Positions 8,316 to 17,000 of a DNA stretch of 64,000 nucleotides are shown in pieces. The translations under genes and the position numbers were made by a program. The notes beneath the pieces were generated by a model. The model was given only the letters and a program-made list of their open reading frames with translations, was not told where the DNA came from and did no database searches. This DNA is from JAGRAX01 sp041391365. GTDB taxonomy: Bacteria; Bdellovibrionota_G; JALEGL01; JAGRMV01. The first letter of the stretch is position 1. Each line of letters starts with the position of its first letter. The stretch is taken from positions 1 through 64,000 of the forward strand of contig JAWKOC010000001.1 in the NCBI GenBank assembly GCA_041391365.1, given 5' to 3'.

Positions 8316-9992
8316 ATGACACAAGGAATGAGTCCATCAAAAGGCGATTTCGCTTGTCCATTTTGTGCGGAAAAGGTTCAGAGCGAAGCTTTGCATTGCA
8401 AGCATTGCAATCATTCCCTCTATTTTGATGTTCAGGTTCAAAAAATGCCCGGGGGAGGCGAGATCACTGGACTGGTTCATACGCTCTTGGATTTGCTCAA
8501 GGAAGATGATTTGCAGTTGAGTTATGGTCAGCTTCGCAAAGACCTGGCTTCGGGCAACTCTTCTTATCTGAGCACCTTGTCTCGCAAAAGTGCTCAACGC
8601 ATCGTGGATGCTTTTGAAAACTTTGGTGGCCAAGCTCAAGTCGTTGTGTCTCAAATCAGCCAGAAAACCGATCGAAAAGCATCGCGTCCTCAATTGAACG
8701 CCTCGTTTGGGATTACCTTTTATGTTGGATTGGCTCTCTTGGGAGTGGGGGCCTTTGCCTTTGGGAAGTTTCAAAAAATGTTTGAAGCCAAACAGGCACT
8801 TCGACGAGAAGCAGCAGCGCAAAGAGAAGTCTTTGGAGCGGTGTCAAATGTTCGCTCTGAAAACGGAAACGCCCCACCGTCATTTTCCAAACCTGCCATT
8901 GATAATATGATTCATTCCACGGCAAGTGTATATGTAGGCGACAAAACGGTGGGGTCTGCGTTTTTCGTCACAGACCAGGGGCATTTGATCACCAACTATC
9001 ATGTGACACTGGATGCGCAGACGATGATCGTGCAAACGCATGACGGGAAAAAGCACGATGCTGTGCTCCTCAAAACCGATCCCAAATATGATTTGTCATT
9101 GATTCAGATTTCTTCCAATGAATATCAACCTTTGAGTTTGGGAGATGCAACCGTGACCTCCCAAGGGGAATCCGTATGGACGGTCGGTGCCCCCAAAGGG
9201 CTTTCTTTCAGTGTAGCACGGGGAGTGGTGAGTTATGTCGGTCGCAATATGGACGGTCGAGCCTATATCCAAACCGATGTAGCGATCAACCCTGGAAACT
9301 CCGGTGGACCCTTGATGCTTGAGAATGGTCAGGTGATTGGGATCAATACGTTTATCTTAAAAGAAACAGAAGGATTGAACTTTTCGGTTCCCATCAACTA
9401 CGTATACATGGGGGACTCTCCGATTTTGGAGAATGTTTCGGTTACCTCATCGGACAACGATGTGATGAGGCAGTGGCGAGCCTTTGAGAATCAGGATCCA
9501 GCAGTATCGATGTTACCCAGATACATGGCCCCCGAGAACTCGATGCAAAATCGATTGGCGAAAAAAAATGAAGAGAAAGATGATTTGACGGAATGGAAAA
9601 AAATCAATGAACGACTCAAGGTTCGAAACGAAACTCAAATTCGAAATACGGATGTGGTGAAAGAAAAAATAGATGGTCTTCGAGCTGATTTTAAACAAAA
9701 AAGTGAGACCTACGGCGATTTTGTGGGTACAATTACACAAGAGACCAATCTCGAAAAAGAGATCCATCAGTTGCAAAAGCAAATTCTCGACGAGGAATTG
9801 CGTTTGATCCATTTGGACATTGAATATTTTCGAGAGATTGAAGATTTGTATCAGCAGATTTTGCTTGTCGCTCCTCCCTCCGCATACTCTCAGGTCAAAA
9901 AAGAAATCAAAAGCACGCAGGACAAAATGAATCAGTCGCTTGAATACAAAGCAGAAAAAGAGAAGGAACGTGAAGATATTGAGAAAAGTTAA
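8316..9992 (+). CDS. membrane-anchored trypsin-like (HtrA/Deg-type) serine protease with N-terminal zinc ribbon
   Basis: Protein of 558 residues with an unusual layout. A four-Cys zinc ribbon sits at about residues 14-33 (CPFCAEKVQSEALHCKHC). A small helical region follows, then one membrane helix at about 132-152 (ITFYVGLALLGVGAFAFGKF), then a trypsin-fold domain at about 200-375. All three catalytic residues are visible: His in TNYHVT, Asp in KYDLSLI, Ser in GNSGGPL. No PDZ domain is evident. Instead, about residues 420-558 are a long charged coiled coil. With the ribbon on the cytoplasmic side the protease would face the periplasm. The family cleaves misfolded or regulatory substrates; the substrate here is unknown. 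The next gene overlaps its end. Confidence 0.85.
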   Translation: MTQGMSPSKGDFACPFCAEKVQSEALHCKHCNHSLYFDVQVQKMPGGGEITGLVHTLLDLLKEDDLQLSYGQLRKDLASGNSSYLSTLSRKSAQRIVDAFENFGGQAQVVVSQISQKTDRKASRPQLNASFGITFYVGLALLGVGAFAFGKFQKMFEAKQALRREAAAQREVFGAVSNVRSENGNAPPSFSKPAIDNMIHSTASVYVGDKTVGSAFFVTDQGHLITNYHVTLDAQTMIVQTHDGKKHDAVLLKTDPKYDLSLIQISSNEYQPLSLGDATVTSQGESVWTVGAPKGLSFSVARGVVSYVGRNMDGRAYIQTDVAINPGNSGGPLMLENGQVIGINTFILKETEGLNFSVPINYVYMGDSPILENVSVTSSDNDVMRQWRAFENQDPAVSMLPRYMAPENSMQNRLAKKNEEKDDLTEWKKINERLKVRNETQIRNTDVVKEKIDGLRADFKQKSETYGDFVGTITQETNLEKEIHQLQKQILDEELRLIHLDIEYFREIEDLYQQILLVAPPSAYSQVKKEIKSTQDKMNQSLEYKAEKEKEREDIEKS

Positions 9993-11451
9993 CACCGAGA
10001 TTGCGTCTACCAAAACGCATACTCCCAGTATCTTGATTGTAGATGATGATCAGTTCATGGTCACTCTCATTGAGACTCATCTCACCAATGAAAAATATCA
10101 GGTTTTCTCGACCAGTTCGGTGGAAGAGGCCATCGAAATCTTGTGCAACGAAAAAATTGACATTCTTCTTACGGATTTAAAAATTCCGGGGAGTTCAGGT
10201 CTTACCTTGCTTGATCAGGTCAATCGAGAGTTTCCGTCGACCATGTCCATCATCATGACGGCGTACGGAACCTTGGACAGTTCCATCAATGCTCTGCGGA
10301 AAAATGCCGCTGACTACATTCTCAAACCTTTCGAAATGGAAGACCTAAGTCAAACCATCGAGAGAACCTTGAAGAAAAAAGAAATTCAAGAAGAGTATGA
10401 GAGACTTCGAAATACCTTGAATTCGATCGGCAAACCAACGTCCAATCGTCCCGCAGATTTGATGGAAGATACCATGCTCACGATTGACCAGCTTTTGGAG
10501 CCGGATCACGTGTTCATGTTGTATTACGATCAGAACCAATATCGTTTTTTACCTTGGGAGTGTAAAAATCTCACCTTGTCTTCCAAAAGTTTGTTTTCGC
10601 TGGAAATCAATATCGATGCCCACATCAAATGTTTTCAAACCCGCAAATTGATCAAACTGCATGGCGATGAACTCAATGCATTTTACACGCCAGGGTCACT
10701 ATCAGAAACCGTAAAATGTGCTTTGGCCATTCCCTTTCAATCTCAAAAAGCTTTGTATGGATTTTTTGTGTTGTTTTTTGATCGGGATTACGAATGGAAA
10801 AATGAGTACCTTCGATTGGCATCCATTCTTACTTCGAATTGTGCGCAAAAAATCGAAAATATTTTTCTGACTCGAAAATTGCAAAACAACATGATTGAGA
10901 CCGTAGAGTCTCTTCTTCGATCTCTTCAAATGAAAGATCAGACAACATCCAAACATTCGGATCGAGTAAAGGATTTTGCGCGGATGATGCTCGAAGGTTT
11001 GCAGATCTCTCAGGAAGAAAAAGAGGTGATTTTGCACGCGGCCGTTCTCCATGACATCGGGAAAATGGCCATTGATTTGAGTACGCTCAATACCGTGGAC
11101 CCTTTGGATGAACGTCAAATGGAGCTGCTCAAACAGCATCCCATCAGGGCCAAAGAGATTCTTTCTCCGTTGTCTTGTTTTTCCGACATTGTCCCCATCA
11201 TCTACCATCATCACGAACGGTTTGATGGAACCGGATATCCTGACGGCCTCAAGGCAGATCAAATTCCCTTGGGATCGAGAATCATCTGCATTGCCGACAG
11301 TTTCGAGTCGATGACCAGTGACAAGGTTTATCGCAAAGCTCTCTCCATCGACATGGCCAAAAAGGAATTGATGGAACACCGAGGCACACAGTTTGACCCT
11401 CATTTGGTTGATATTTTTTTCAAGCAGTTGGAAAAATACTCCATCTCTTAG
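9970..11451 (+). CDS. HD-GYP response regulator (probable c-di-GMP phosphodiesterase)
   Basis: Cytoplasmic signalling protein. A receiver domain comes first (acidic ILIVDDDQ, phosphorylatable Asp in LLTDLKIPG, Thr in IIMTAYG, Lys in ILKPFE). A GAF-like middle region follows, then an HD-GYP domain with LHDIGK and HHHERFDGTGYPDGL. These metal-binding motifs are complete, supporting c-di-GMP hydrolysis. The frame is open from TTG 9940 inside the protease gene. GTG 9970, just after AGAAGGA, and TTG 9979 are better placed starts, and I cannot choose firmly. It overlaps the end of the protease gene, so the two are probably co-expressed. No partner kinase is adjacent on this strand. Confidence 0.9.
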   Translation: MKILRKVNTEIASTKTHTPSILIVDDDQFMVTLIETHLTNEKYQVFSTSSVEEAIEILCNEKIDILLTDLKIPGSSGLTLLDQVNREFPSTMSIIMTAYGTLDSSINALRKNAADYILKPFEMEDLSQTIERTLKKKEIQEEYERLRNTLNSIGKPTSNRPADLMEDTMLTIDQLLEPDHVFMLYYDQNQYRFLPWECKNLTLSSKSLFSLEINIDAHIKCFQTRKLIKLHGDELNAFYTPGSLSETVKCALAIPFQSQKALYGFFVLFFDRDYEWKNEYLRLASILTSNCAQKIENIFLTRKLQNNMIETVESLLRSLQMKDQTTSKHSDRVKDFARMMLEGLQISQEEKEVILHAAVLHDIGKMAIDLSTLNTVDPLDERQMELLKQHPIRAKEILSPLSCFSDIVPIIYHHHERFDGTGYPDGLKADQIPLGSRIICIADSFESMTSDKVYRKALSIDMAKKELMEHRGTQFDPHLVDIFFKQLEKYSIS

Positions 11452-11495
11452 AGGCCAAGGTTCACAGAACCCACATATAATTTTTTTCACGATAT

Positions 11496-12849
11496 TTATA
11501 GATCGAGTCTTTTGATTGATCTAAGCAATGCCGATCTGGATATCCGTAAAAAATCTGCGGCTTTTGTTTGTTTCCTGAGAAAATTTTAGTGCAGTTTGAA
11601 TATAAGTTGTTTCTAGTTGATTGATTTTATCTTGAAAGTTTGAAAGTCTTTCTCTGGAGGGAGTGTTTTCTTGTTGATCAATGACGACAGGTGACCGATC
11701 AATATTTTCTGGAATGTCACTGCTTTCAATGATCCTCCCTTCTGAAAAAACAATCATCGAATCTAAGGCATTGAATAGCTGCCGAGCATTTCCTCTCCAG
11801 GGTTTTTGTGTAAGAGCTGCCACGGCTTGGGGTGATATTTTTCTTTGATCTGGGTTTTTCTCGGGACTCCTTAGGTAGTACTCAATCAGTTGTGGGATAT
11901 CTTCTCTTCTCTCTCGAAGTGGAGGAATTTCAATTTGAATCGGAGAAAGGCGGTAATATAAATCCTCTCTGAACTTTCCGTCGATCACCTGAGACCAAAG
12001 ATCCTGGTTGTTTGCACAAATTACTCTAAATTGTGATTTGATGATTTGATTGCTGCCAATTCTCTCAAATTCTTTTTCCTGAAGAACTCTCAACAGCTTT
12101 CCTTGCAGCTCTAAAGAGAGTGAGCCAATCTCATCTAAAAAGATGTCTCCATTGTCTGCAATTTCAAATTTCCCTTTTCTTGATTCTGTTGCCCCCGAAA
12201 ATGCTCCTTTTTCATGTCCAAAGATGATGGACTCCATGAGCTCCTTGGGGATGGCCGCACAATTTATCGTAACAAATGGTCGGAGCTTTTGTTTTCGAAG
12301 TCGATGGATTTCTCGGGCTAGTACTTCTTTTCCCGTTCCAGATTCTCCAAGAATCATGGTATTAATGTTGGTTTTTGCTACTTTTTCTGCCTGGATTCTT
12401 ACTTTTTGCGCTGAATACGATCGGCCAATAAATCTTGAGGGGGTATTCTCTCTGTTTTCATTGTATGAAATAATTTCGGAGTTCAGAAATAGGTTTTTCT
12501 CAATGCAGTTCTTAAGATCACAAACTTCAAATGGCTTAGTAATAAAGTCGGAAATACCTATCGATAGTGCTTTTGAAATCAGTGAGGGAGTTCTGTCTGC
12601 GGTCAGCAAAATAATTGGGACGTTATTTTGTCGGTCATGGAATTCTTGTGCGAGTGACAGGCCGTTATATCGATCATCTCCCAAGTGGTAGTCAACAATA
12701 CAAAGTTGAGGAGTCAACTCGTTGAGCGCTCGCAGAGCGGAATCATATGAATGAGCGACCCGCAGGTCATAAAACCCTTCGAGATGTAATGAAATTGCGT
12801 CGCATACAATTTTTTGATCATCTACAAGTAAAAGCTGGGGTTTTTGCAT
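11496..12849 (-). CDS. sigma54-dependent response regulator, NtrC family (frameshift in the HTH)
   Basis: Enhancer-binding transcription activator. The N-terminal receiver has phosphorylatable Asp53 (CIVDYHLGDD). The AAA+ domain has Walker A GESGTGKE, the sigma54-contact loop as GAFSGA (consensus GAFTGA), and Walker B IFLDEIG. The uninterrupted frame ends at 11521 in an out-of-family tail. Removing one A from the AAAA in AACAAAAGCC restores a Fis-type helix-turn-helix (KAADFLRISRSALLRSIKRL) ending with TAA at 11496. DNA binding is lost if the indel is real. The gene is divergent from the radical SAM operon and shares an intergenic region with twin palindromes, its likely binding sites. The presumed partner is the hybrid kinase at 16984-18786. 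SD AGGAAG precedes ATG 12849. Confidence 0.88.
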
Positions 12850-12863
12850 TTATTCTTCCTTGA

Positions 12864-12878
12864 GCAAAAAATATACCA
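12864..12878 (-). promoter_or_regulatory. sigma54-like -24/-12 element before the enhancer-binding protein gene
   Basis: On the minus strand the sequence TGGTATATTTTTTGC places GG and GC exactly 12 bases apart, with TTGC matching the -12 half and TGG the -24 half. The GC is about 15 bases before ATG 12849, so the predicted transcript would start almost at the start codon, downstream of the AGGAAG Shine-Dalgarno. That geometry weakens the call. If real, it implies autoregulation. Confidence 0.35.
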
Positions 12879-12910
12879 CTCTCATATGAAAGCAGATCTA
12901 ATTCCCCCTC

Positions 12911-12952
12911 TAATTTGTTCGAATTCGAACAAATTAGCGTTCGAATTCGAAC
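12911..12952. promoter_or_regulatory. twin palindromic operators (likely enhancer sites)
   Basis: Two copies of the perfect palindrome GTTCGAATTCGAAC lie at 12917-12930 and 12939-12952, 22 bases apart (about two helical turns). The first copy extends to a perfect 26-base palindrome at 12911-12936. They sit between the divergent sigma54 activator gene and the radical SAM operon, where upstream activating sequences for such an activator would be expected. Two dyads on one helical face suit a dimeric Fis-HTH activator binding as tandem dimers. The link to that protein is inference. Confidence 0.65.
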
Positions 12953-13013
12953 AATTTAAATCCAATGCGAATCTAATTGTCAAGAAGAATATGTCACCAC
13001 GGTTGAGTTTTCA

Positions 13014-13041
13014 TTGATTTATTTTCCTAAAACATGATAAT
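13014..13041 (+). promoter_or_regulatory. putative sigma70 promoter of the peptide/radical SAM operon
   Basis: TTGATT (13014-13019), a 16-base spacer and GATAAT (13036-13041). The predicted start is near 13048, just before ATG 13051, so the 35-codon ORF would have almost no leader. The element lies about 60 bases downstream of the twin palindromes. No forward sigma54 element was found in this gap. Confidence 0.35.
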
Positions 13042-13050
13042 CGATTGTGT

Positions 13051-13158
13051 ATGGGTGAAATTACGCAAACATTTTTGATTAAACTCTATAAGCAATATCG
13101 AGTAAGCAAGTCGAAAAGCAAAAAAAATCTACTTGCTACGTCGAATTCTCTTGTTTAA
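13051..13158 (+). CDS. 35-residue candidate precursor peptide
   Basis: Short ORF from ATG 13051 to TAA 13156-13158. It is a basic, Cys-free peptide with a hydrophobic N-terminal part (ITQTFLIKLYKQY), a Lys/Ser-rich middle (SKSKSKK) and the end NLLATSNSLV. It ends 9 bases before the GTG start of a radical SAM/SPASM protein that has no Shine-Dalgarno of its own, so coupling is plausible. Position, size and neighbours are those of a ribosomally made, post-translationally modified peptide precursor. I see no recognisable leader motif and no good ribosome binding site for it, so it could also be a non-coding leader. Composition is AT-rich like the rest of the island. Confidence 0.4.
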   Translation: MGEITQTFLIKLYKQYRVSKSKSKKNLLATSNSLV

Positions 13159-13167
13159 AAAACTCCA

Positions 13168-14234
13168 GTGGAGCCGTATTACTTCAATCTGGAATTCCAT
13201 CTTACCAATCGATGTAATTTGAATTGCTCTTATTGCTATCACGTAAACCATATCGATAAAAATCTTCTCTCTACAAAACAGAAAAAAAAAGTAATCAGCG
13301 ATTTTGTAGAGCTGTGTCGCTCTTGGCAGGTTCATCCTTTTGTTATTTTTGGGGGAGGTGAACCACTTCTCGCGGAAGATTTCATTGAAATCGCGTCCCA
13401 TTATCACGAAGTTTCACATGGGAGTGAATATAGCATTGTAACGAATGGAACTCTTTTCCCTCCGAAAGGGATCGAGGCCATGTCATCTCATCATGTTAGG
13501 TCGATCCAGATTTCATTAGATGGGGCAAATCAGGTTGATCATGATGCTGTTCGAGGGAAAGGAACTTTTGAAAAAATTCGTAAAAATATCTTGGCCCTTC
13601 AAAAATACAATTTTTCACTTTCGTTAAATGTGGTTCTTACAAAAAATACTTTTAATAAAATTGCAGACTTTTTTTCCTATGCAAAAGAAGCTGGTGTGAA
13701 CGCCCTGAGTTTTACTCGTATGGTACCGGTTGGGATCGGAGCATCAGAATTAGACCAGATGCTGGAACCTCGCACGTTGAAAGAATGTTTTTGGAAATAC
13801 TCCGACAAAGTGAAAGTACAGGAATTTCAACGAGCTCAATGGATCCTCTTTTTTGTCTGATTCATAAAAATCATGGTAGCCCATATCCCTTAGGCTTGAA
13901 TGCAGTAACAATTTATGAAGATGGAGAAGTCTTACCGACAAGCAGGCTTCCAGTCTCCCTGGGCAATATCAAAAGAGACACGTTGGAACAAATATGGACT
14001 TCAAATTCTGATTTGCACGACTTACGAGATGCGAGAAGTGAGGCTTGCAGAAAATGTGATTACTTTTCTCAATGTGGGGGAGGGAATCTAGAAGTTTCAA
14101 TTTCCTATTTTGGTAATCTTGATCATGTAGACCCACAATGTTGGCATTATCATGAAAAATTAGAGAAAGATAAATTCAATCATCTATTTGCGCAATCCAT
14201 CAACCAGTCTCGTTATGTATTCTGGCAAAAATAG
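13168..14234 (+). CDS. radical SAM/SPASM protein (single frameshift)
   Basis: Radical S-adenosylmethionine enzyme. The N-terminal cluster motif is CNLNCSYC at about residues 17-24, followed by the GGEPLL motif. The C-terminal SPASM region binds auxiliary Fe-S clusters: Cys in LFCLIH, then CRKCDYFSQCGGG and a final Cys in PQCW. The frame starting at GTG 13168 stops at 13860 after QWILFFV. One extra T in the T6 run at about 13845-13851 rejoins it to the frame running to TAG 14232-14234, giving about 355 residues. GTG is the only start after an in-frame TAA at 13156. SPASM enzymes commonly modify peptides (PqqE, AlbA, epimerase or thioether types) or sulfatases; the adjacent small ORF favours peptide modification. 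No sulfatase is nearby. Confidence 0.85.
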
Positions 14235-15768
14235 AAAATTTGTTTTTATTAGCGGATTTCTGCTTTTTTTATGTGGGTTCTTTCAAGTTTCGTGTGATCG
14301 GAAAAAAGATATAGATGGTGGACAATACCGTGTCCCATTGAATACAATTCCCAAGTCTTTAGATCCTTCGCTTGGAGATAGCGCTGAATCCATGCAAATT
14401 AGCTCCTTGATGTACTCCACTCTTCTTAGATCTGAACCAAATGGAAAAATTATCAATCACTTGGTTTCAAAATGGAGTCACAATAAAAGCCTTACGGAAT
14501 ACGATTTTTATATCAGGCCGAATGTCTTTTTTCATGATGGATCAAAACTTCAATGTGAAGATATCATCTTTTCACTAGAACGGTTGAAGCAAGATCAGTC
14601 ACTTTATAAGGACTTTATTGATATTATTTCTGACATTACATCACAACCTGAAAAAAATTATTTGTGTAAGCTTAAGATTACACTGAAAAAGCCATTTCAG
14701 TCATTTCCTTTAACCTTAGCAATGCCTGGGTTTTCGATTGTAAAAAAATCGCAAGAAAACAAAAAAGAATGTGACTGTACTGTGGGGACAGGTCCATATA
14801 AATTTGATGGAATCAGTGAGGATAATACGAAAATCACATTTTCTGCATTCGAAAACTACTTCAAGAATGATCCAAAAATCAAAAAAGTTGTGTTGATGAA
14901 GGTTGATAATACGGAAGAAGCCCTTGGCTTAATAAAAAAAGGTGTAATTCATCATACAAATGACAGCTTCTTTTCGGATGAGCAATTGGAGTTGTATGGA
15001 TATCGGAAAGTGTTTTTTTCTGAAATGAGAGTTTTTTATATTGGGTTCAATACATTGAGATATCCATTTTCGAATTTGGCTTTCAGGAAAGCCATTTATC
15101 ATATTTTAGACTTTTCAGGTTTAGAGAACCACATTGCAAAGTATGATGGATTGAGACTCACTTCGAATTATATTCCGAAGGGAATGTTGGGATATGATCC
15201 TCAAATTAGAAAAAAAATCGCAACAGAAAAAGAAATTTTAGATTTTTTGAGCAGGTCTAAGATAAACATTGCGGAGATGGAACCCATTGTTTTTGCGTAC
15301 AATCCGCCCAAGCCTGCAGCTGAATTTATTTTGCGTAAGATAAGAGATGCCTTTTCGAAATACAATATTCCAATTAAAATTATGTCCAATTGGACAGACT
15401 TGTCTTCTACTCATCCAACCAAGAATATCGATTTCTTTTTGCTTAGCACGGCACCCAATGTTCCCGACCCCTATTTTATGTTGAACTATCAACGTACCAG
15501 GAAGGAAAAGTTCGAGGGTTTTACAGGTTATAGTAATCCGATGTTTGACAAACATTTAGATATTTATTCTAGTTTAGGCTATGCCTCAACTGAGGAACGG
15601 ATTGAAGTTCTGAGAATTTTGAATCGATATTTAATCGATGATTATGTGGTTCTTCCTCTTTATCAAGGTAGTGCAAATTTGGCATATTTTAAAAAAAATA
15701 TTCGTGGAATACAGCTGCCTTTTGTCAATTTTATGTTCCCTTGGATTGAAGAGTTAAGCATAAATTAG
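14215..15768 (+). CDS. OppA-like extracellular solute-binding lipoprotein (SBP family 5)
   Basis: About 517 residues from ATG 14215, which overlaps the radical SAM gene by 20 bases. An upstream in-frame ATG at 14188 would precede the signal peptide awkwardly. The lipoprotein signal is FVFISGFLLFLCGFFQVSC with the acylated Cys before DRKK. The mature part carries the SBP_bac_5 features: YRVPLNTIPKSLDPSLGDSA at the start, LMYSTLLR, FYIRPNVFFHDGS and DIIFSLERLK. Family members bind oligopeptides, nickel or other ligands for ABC import. No ABC permease or ATPase is adjacent, so here it may act as a stand-alone peptide receptor presenting ligand to the hybrid kinase. That is inference. Confidence 0.88.
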   Translation: MYSGKNRKFVFISGFLLFLCGFFQVSCDRKKDIDGGQYRVPLNTIPKSLDPSLGDSAESMQISSLMYSTLLRSEPNGKIINHLVSKWSHNKSLTEYDFYIRPNVFFHDGSKLQCEDIIFSLERLKQDQSLYKDFIDIISDITSQPEKNYLCKLKITLKKPFQSFPLTLAMPGFSIVKKSQENKKECDCTVGTGPYKFDGISEDNTKITFSAFENYFKNDPKIKKVVLMKVDNTEEALGLIKKGVIHHTNDSFFSDEQLELYGYRKVFFSEMRVFYIGFNTLRYPFSNLAFRKAIYHILDFSGLENHIAKYDGLRLTSNYIPKGMLGYDPQIRKKIATEKEILDFLSRSKINIAEMEPIVFAYNPPKPAAEFILRKIRDAFSKYNIPIKIMSNWTDLSSTHPTKNIDFFLLSTAPNVPDPYFMLNYQRTRKEKFEGFTGYSNPMFDKHLDIYSSLGYASTEERIEVLRILNRYLIDDYVVLPLYQGSANLAYFKKNIRGIQLPFVNFMFPWIEELSIN

Positions 15769-15770
15769 TT

Positions 15771-17000
15771 ATGGTTTTCCCTTTTAATATAAAGCAGTTT
15801 TCCAGGTCGACAAAGATGATTCTTTGGTCGTATCTGATTTCAAGTATAGGAAATTCATCCAATCGCTTGCTGCTGGCCAGTGTGATTTTTCATTTTACAA
15901 AAAGTGAGTCTGCTTTAACAGCTAGTTTTCTTATATTTATTTTACCTCCGGTTCTTCTAGGGAATTGGATTGGAAGGTTTGGTGAGCGATTCTTTGTCGA
16001 AAAATTTATGATGTTTTTAGAAGCAGTGGGTGCCATACTTTTTTTGCTTCTAGGTATATTTTATCAAGAGACAAATCTTATGATCGTATCAATTGTCTTT
16101 TTTATTTCTTCAGCGATTGTTAATGCGCAGAAGGCCGCAATTGGTAAATATATTAGTGCGGTTGAGAAGGAAGCTACAAATATAAACAAGCTGATTTCGA
16201 TAAGGATGCAAATCATTTACATTTCATTAGCCATTGGACCATACCTAGCTGGATTATTGATTGAAAAAGCTGGAGTAGAATGGGGGCTTTTTATGAACGC
16301 ATGTAGTTTTTTTATTTCTTGGATATTGATTCGATTTACAACATCTGAAGTTGCGATGAAAACAGTAAAAAAATCCGGCTTTTCTGGAGGGATTTGGGAG
16401 AATTTCTCGATTGTAAAGGAAAATAGCCAACTATATTTGGTGTCTTTTTTTTATGGTGTGCGTTCGATTGCATATGGGATTGTTAACTCAACCGTGCCAG
16501 TAATTGTATTGCATCGACTGGGAGGTGGAGAGAAAGTATTAAGTTATTACTTTGTTGTATTAGTCATTGGGTCCTTGATGGGGACATTTTTTTACCGGAT
16601 TATCGAGGAGTCTTCAGTAGCGGATAAGATATGGAAATATAACAGAGGCTTTGTCTTTTTTAGTTTTTTTGAAGCTATTTTTTTGTTCTTCCATTTGTCA
16701 TCGGGTGAAGTTTTTGGATTTATTTTATTTGTATTCTTTTCTAATATTTTTATGCTGATTGTTGAGACGGAAATTGATGTTGTATACATTGAGAATGTAA
16801 AACAAGATGAAAAGCTTCTCATAGGCTCTTTTCAGCAGTTTGTGAAATTTTCTGGATTCCTACTTGGCACCTTGCTTTCAACTTTGTTGGTATCGTGGAC
16901 TTCTACTCTATATATATCGTCAATCGTAGGGTTGTTGTTTTTGCTATCAATGATTCCGTATTTATTTCAGAAAAAATTATGTTATGAGTCTGAAGCATAA
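15771..17000 (+). CDS. MFS transporter
   Basis: Inner-membrane protein of 409 residues, predominantly hydrophobic with about 12 membrane helices and the charged inter-helix loops of the major facilitator superfamily (GNWIGRFGERFFVEKFMM between helices 2 and 3; a long central loop after IRFTTSEVAMKTVKKSG). It most resembles drug or peptide efflux MFS proteins of the MFS_1/MFS_3 type. It starts 2 bases after the stop of the binding-protein gene and overlaps the kinase gene by 17 bases, so it belongs to the same transcript. In this setting export of the modified peptide is a reasonable guess. No other exporter is present in the cassette. Confidence 0.85.
   Translation: MVFPFNIKQFSRSTKMILWSYLISSIGNSSNRLLLASVIFHFTKSESALTASFLIFILPPVLLGNWIGRFGERFFVEKFMMFLEAVGAILFLLLGIFYQETNLMIVSIVFFISSAIVNAQKAAIGKYISAVEKEATNINKLISIRMQIIYISLAIGPYLAGLLIEKAGVEWGLFMNACSFFISWILIRFTTSEVAMKTVKKSGFSGGIWENFSIVKENSQLYLVSFFYGVRSIAYGIVNSTVPVIVLHRLGGGEKVLSYYFVVLVIGSLMGTFFYRIIEESSVADKIWKYNRGFVFFSFFEAIFLFFHLSSGEVFGFILFVFFSNIFMLIVETEIDVVYIENVKQDEKLLIGSFQQFVKFSGFLLGTLLSTLLVSWTSTLYISSIVGLLFLLSMIPYLFQKKLCYESEA

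Noticed and set aside
13129..13407. Minus-strand ORF overlapping the peptide and radical SAM start
   Set aside because: It lies antisense to the CxxxCxxC-coding region, has no family features and no ribosome site.
13840..13860. Programmed frameshifting or phase variation at the T run of the radical SAM gene
   Set aside because: A T6 run is too short for typical phase variation and no stimulatory structure was seen; many other genes here show the same one-base slips.
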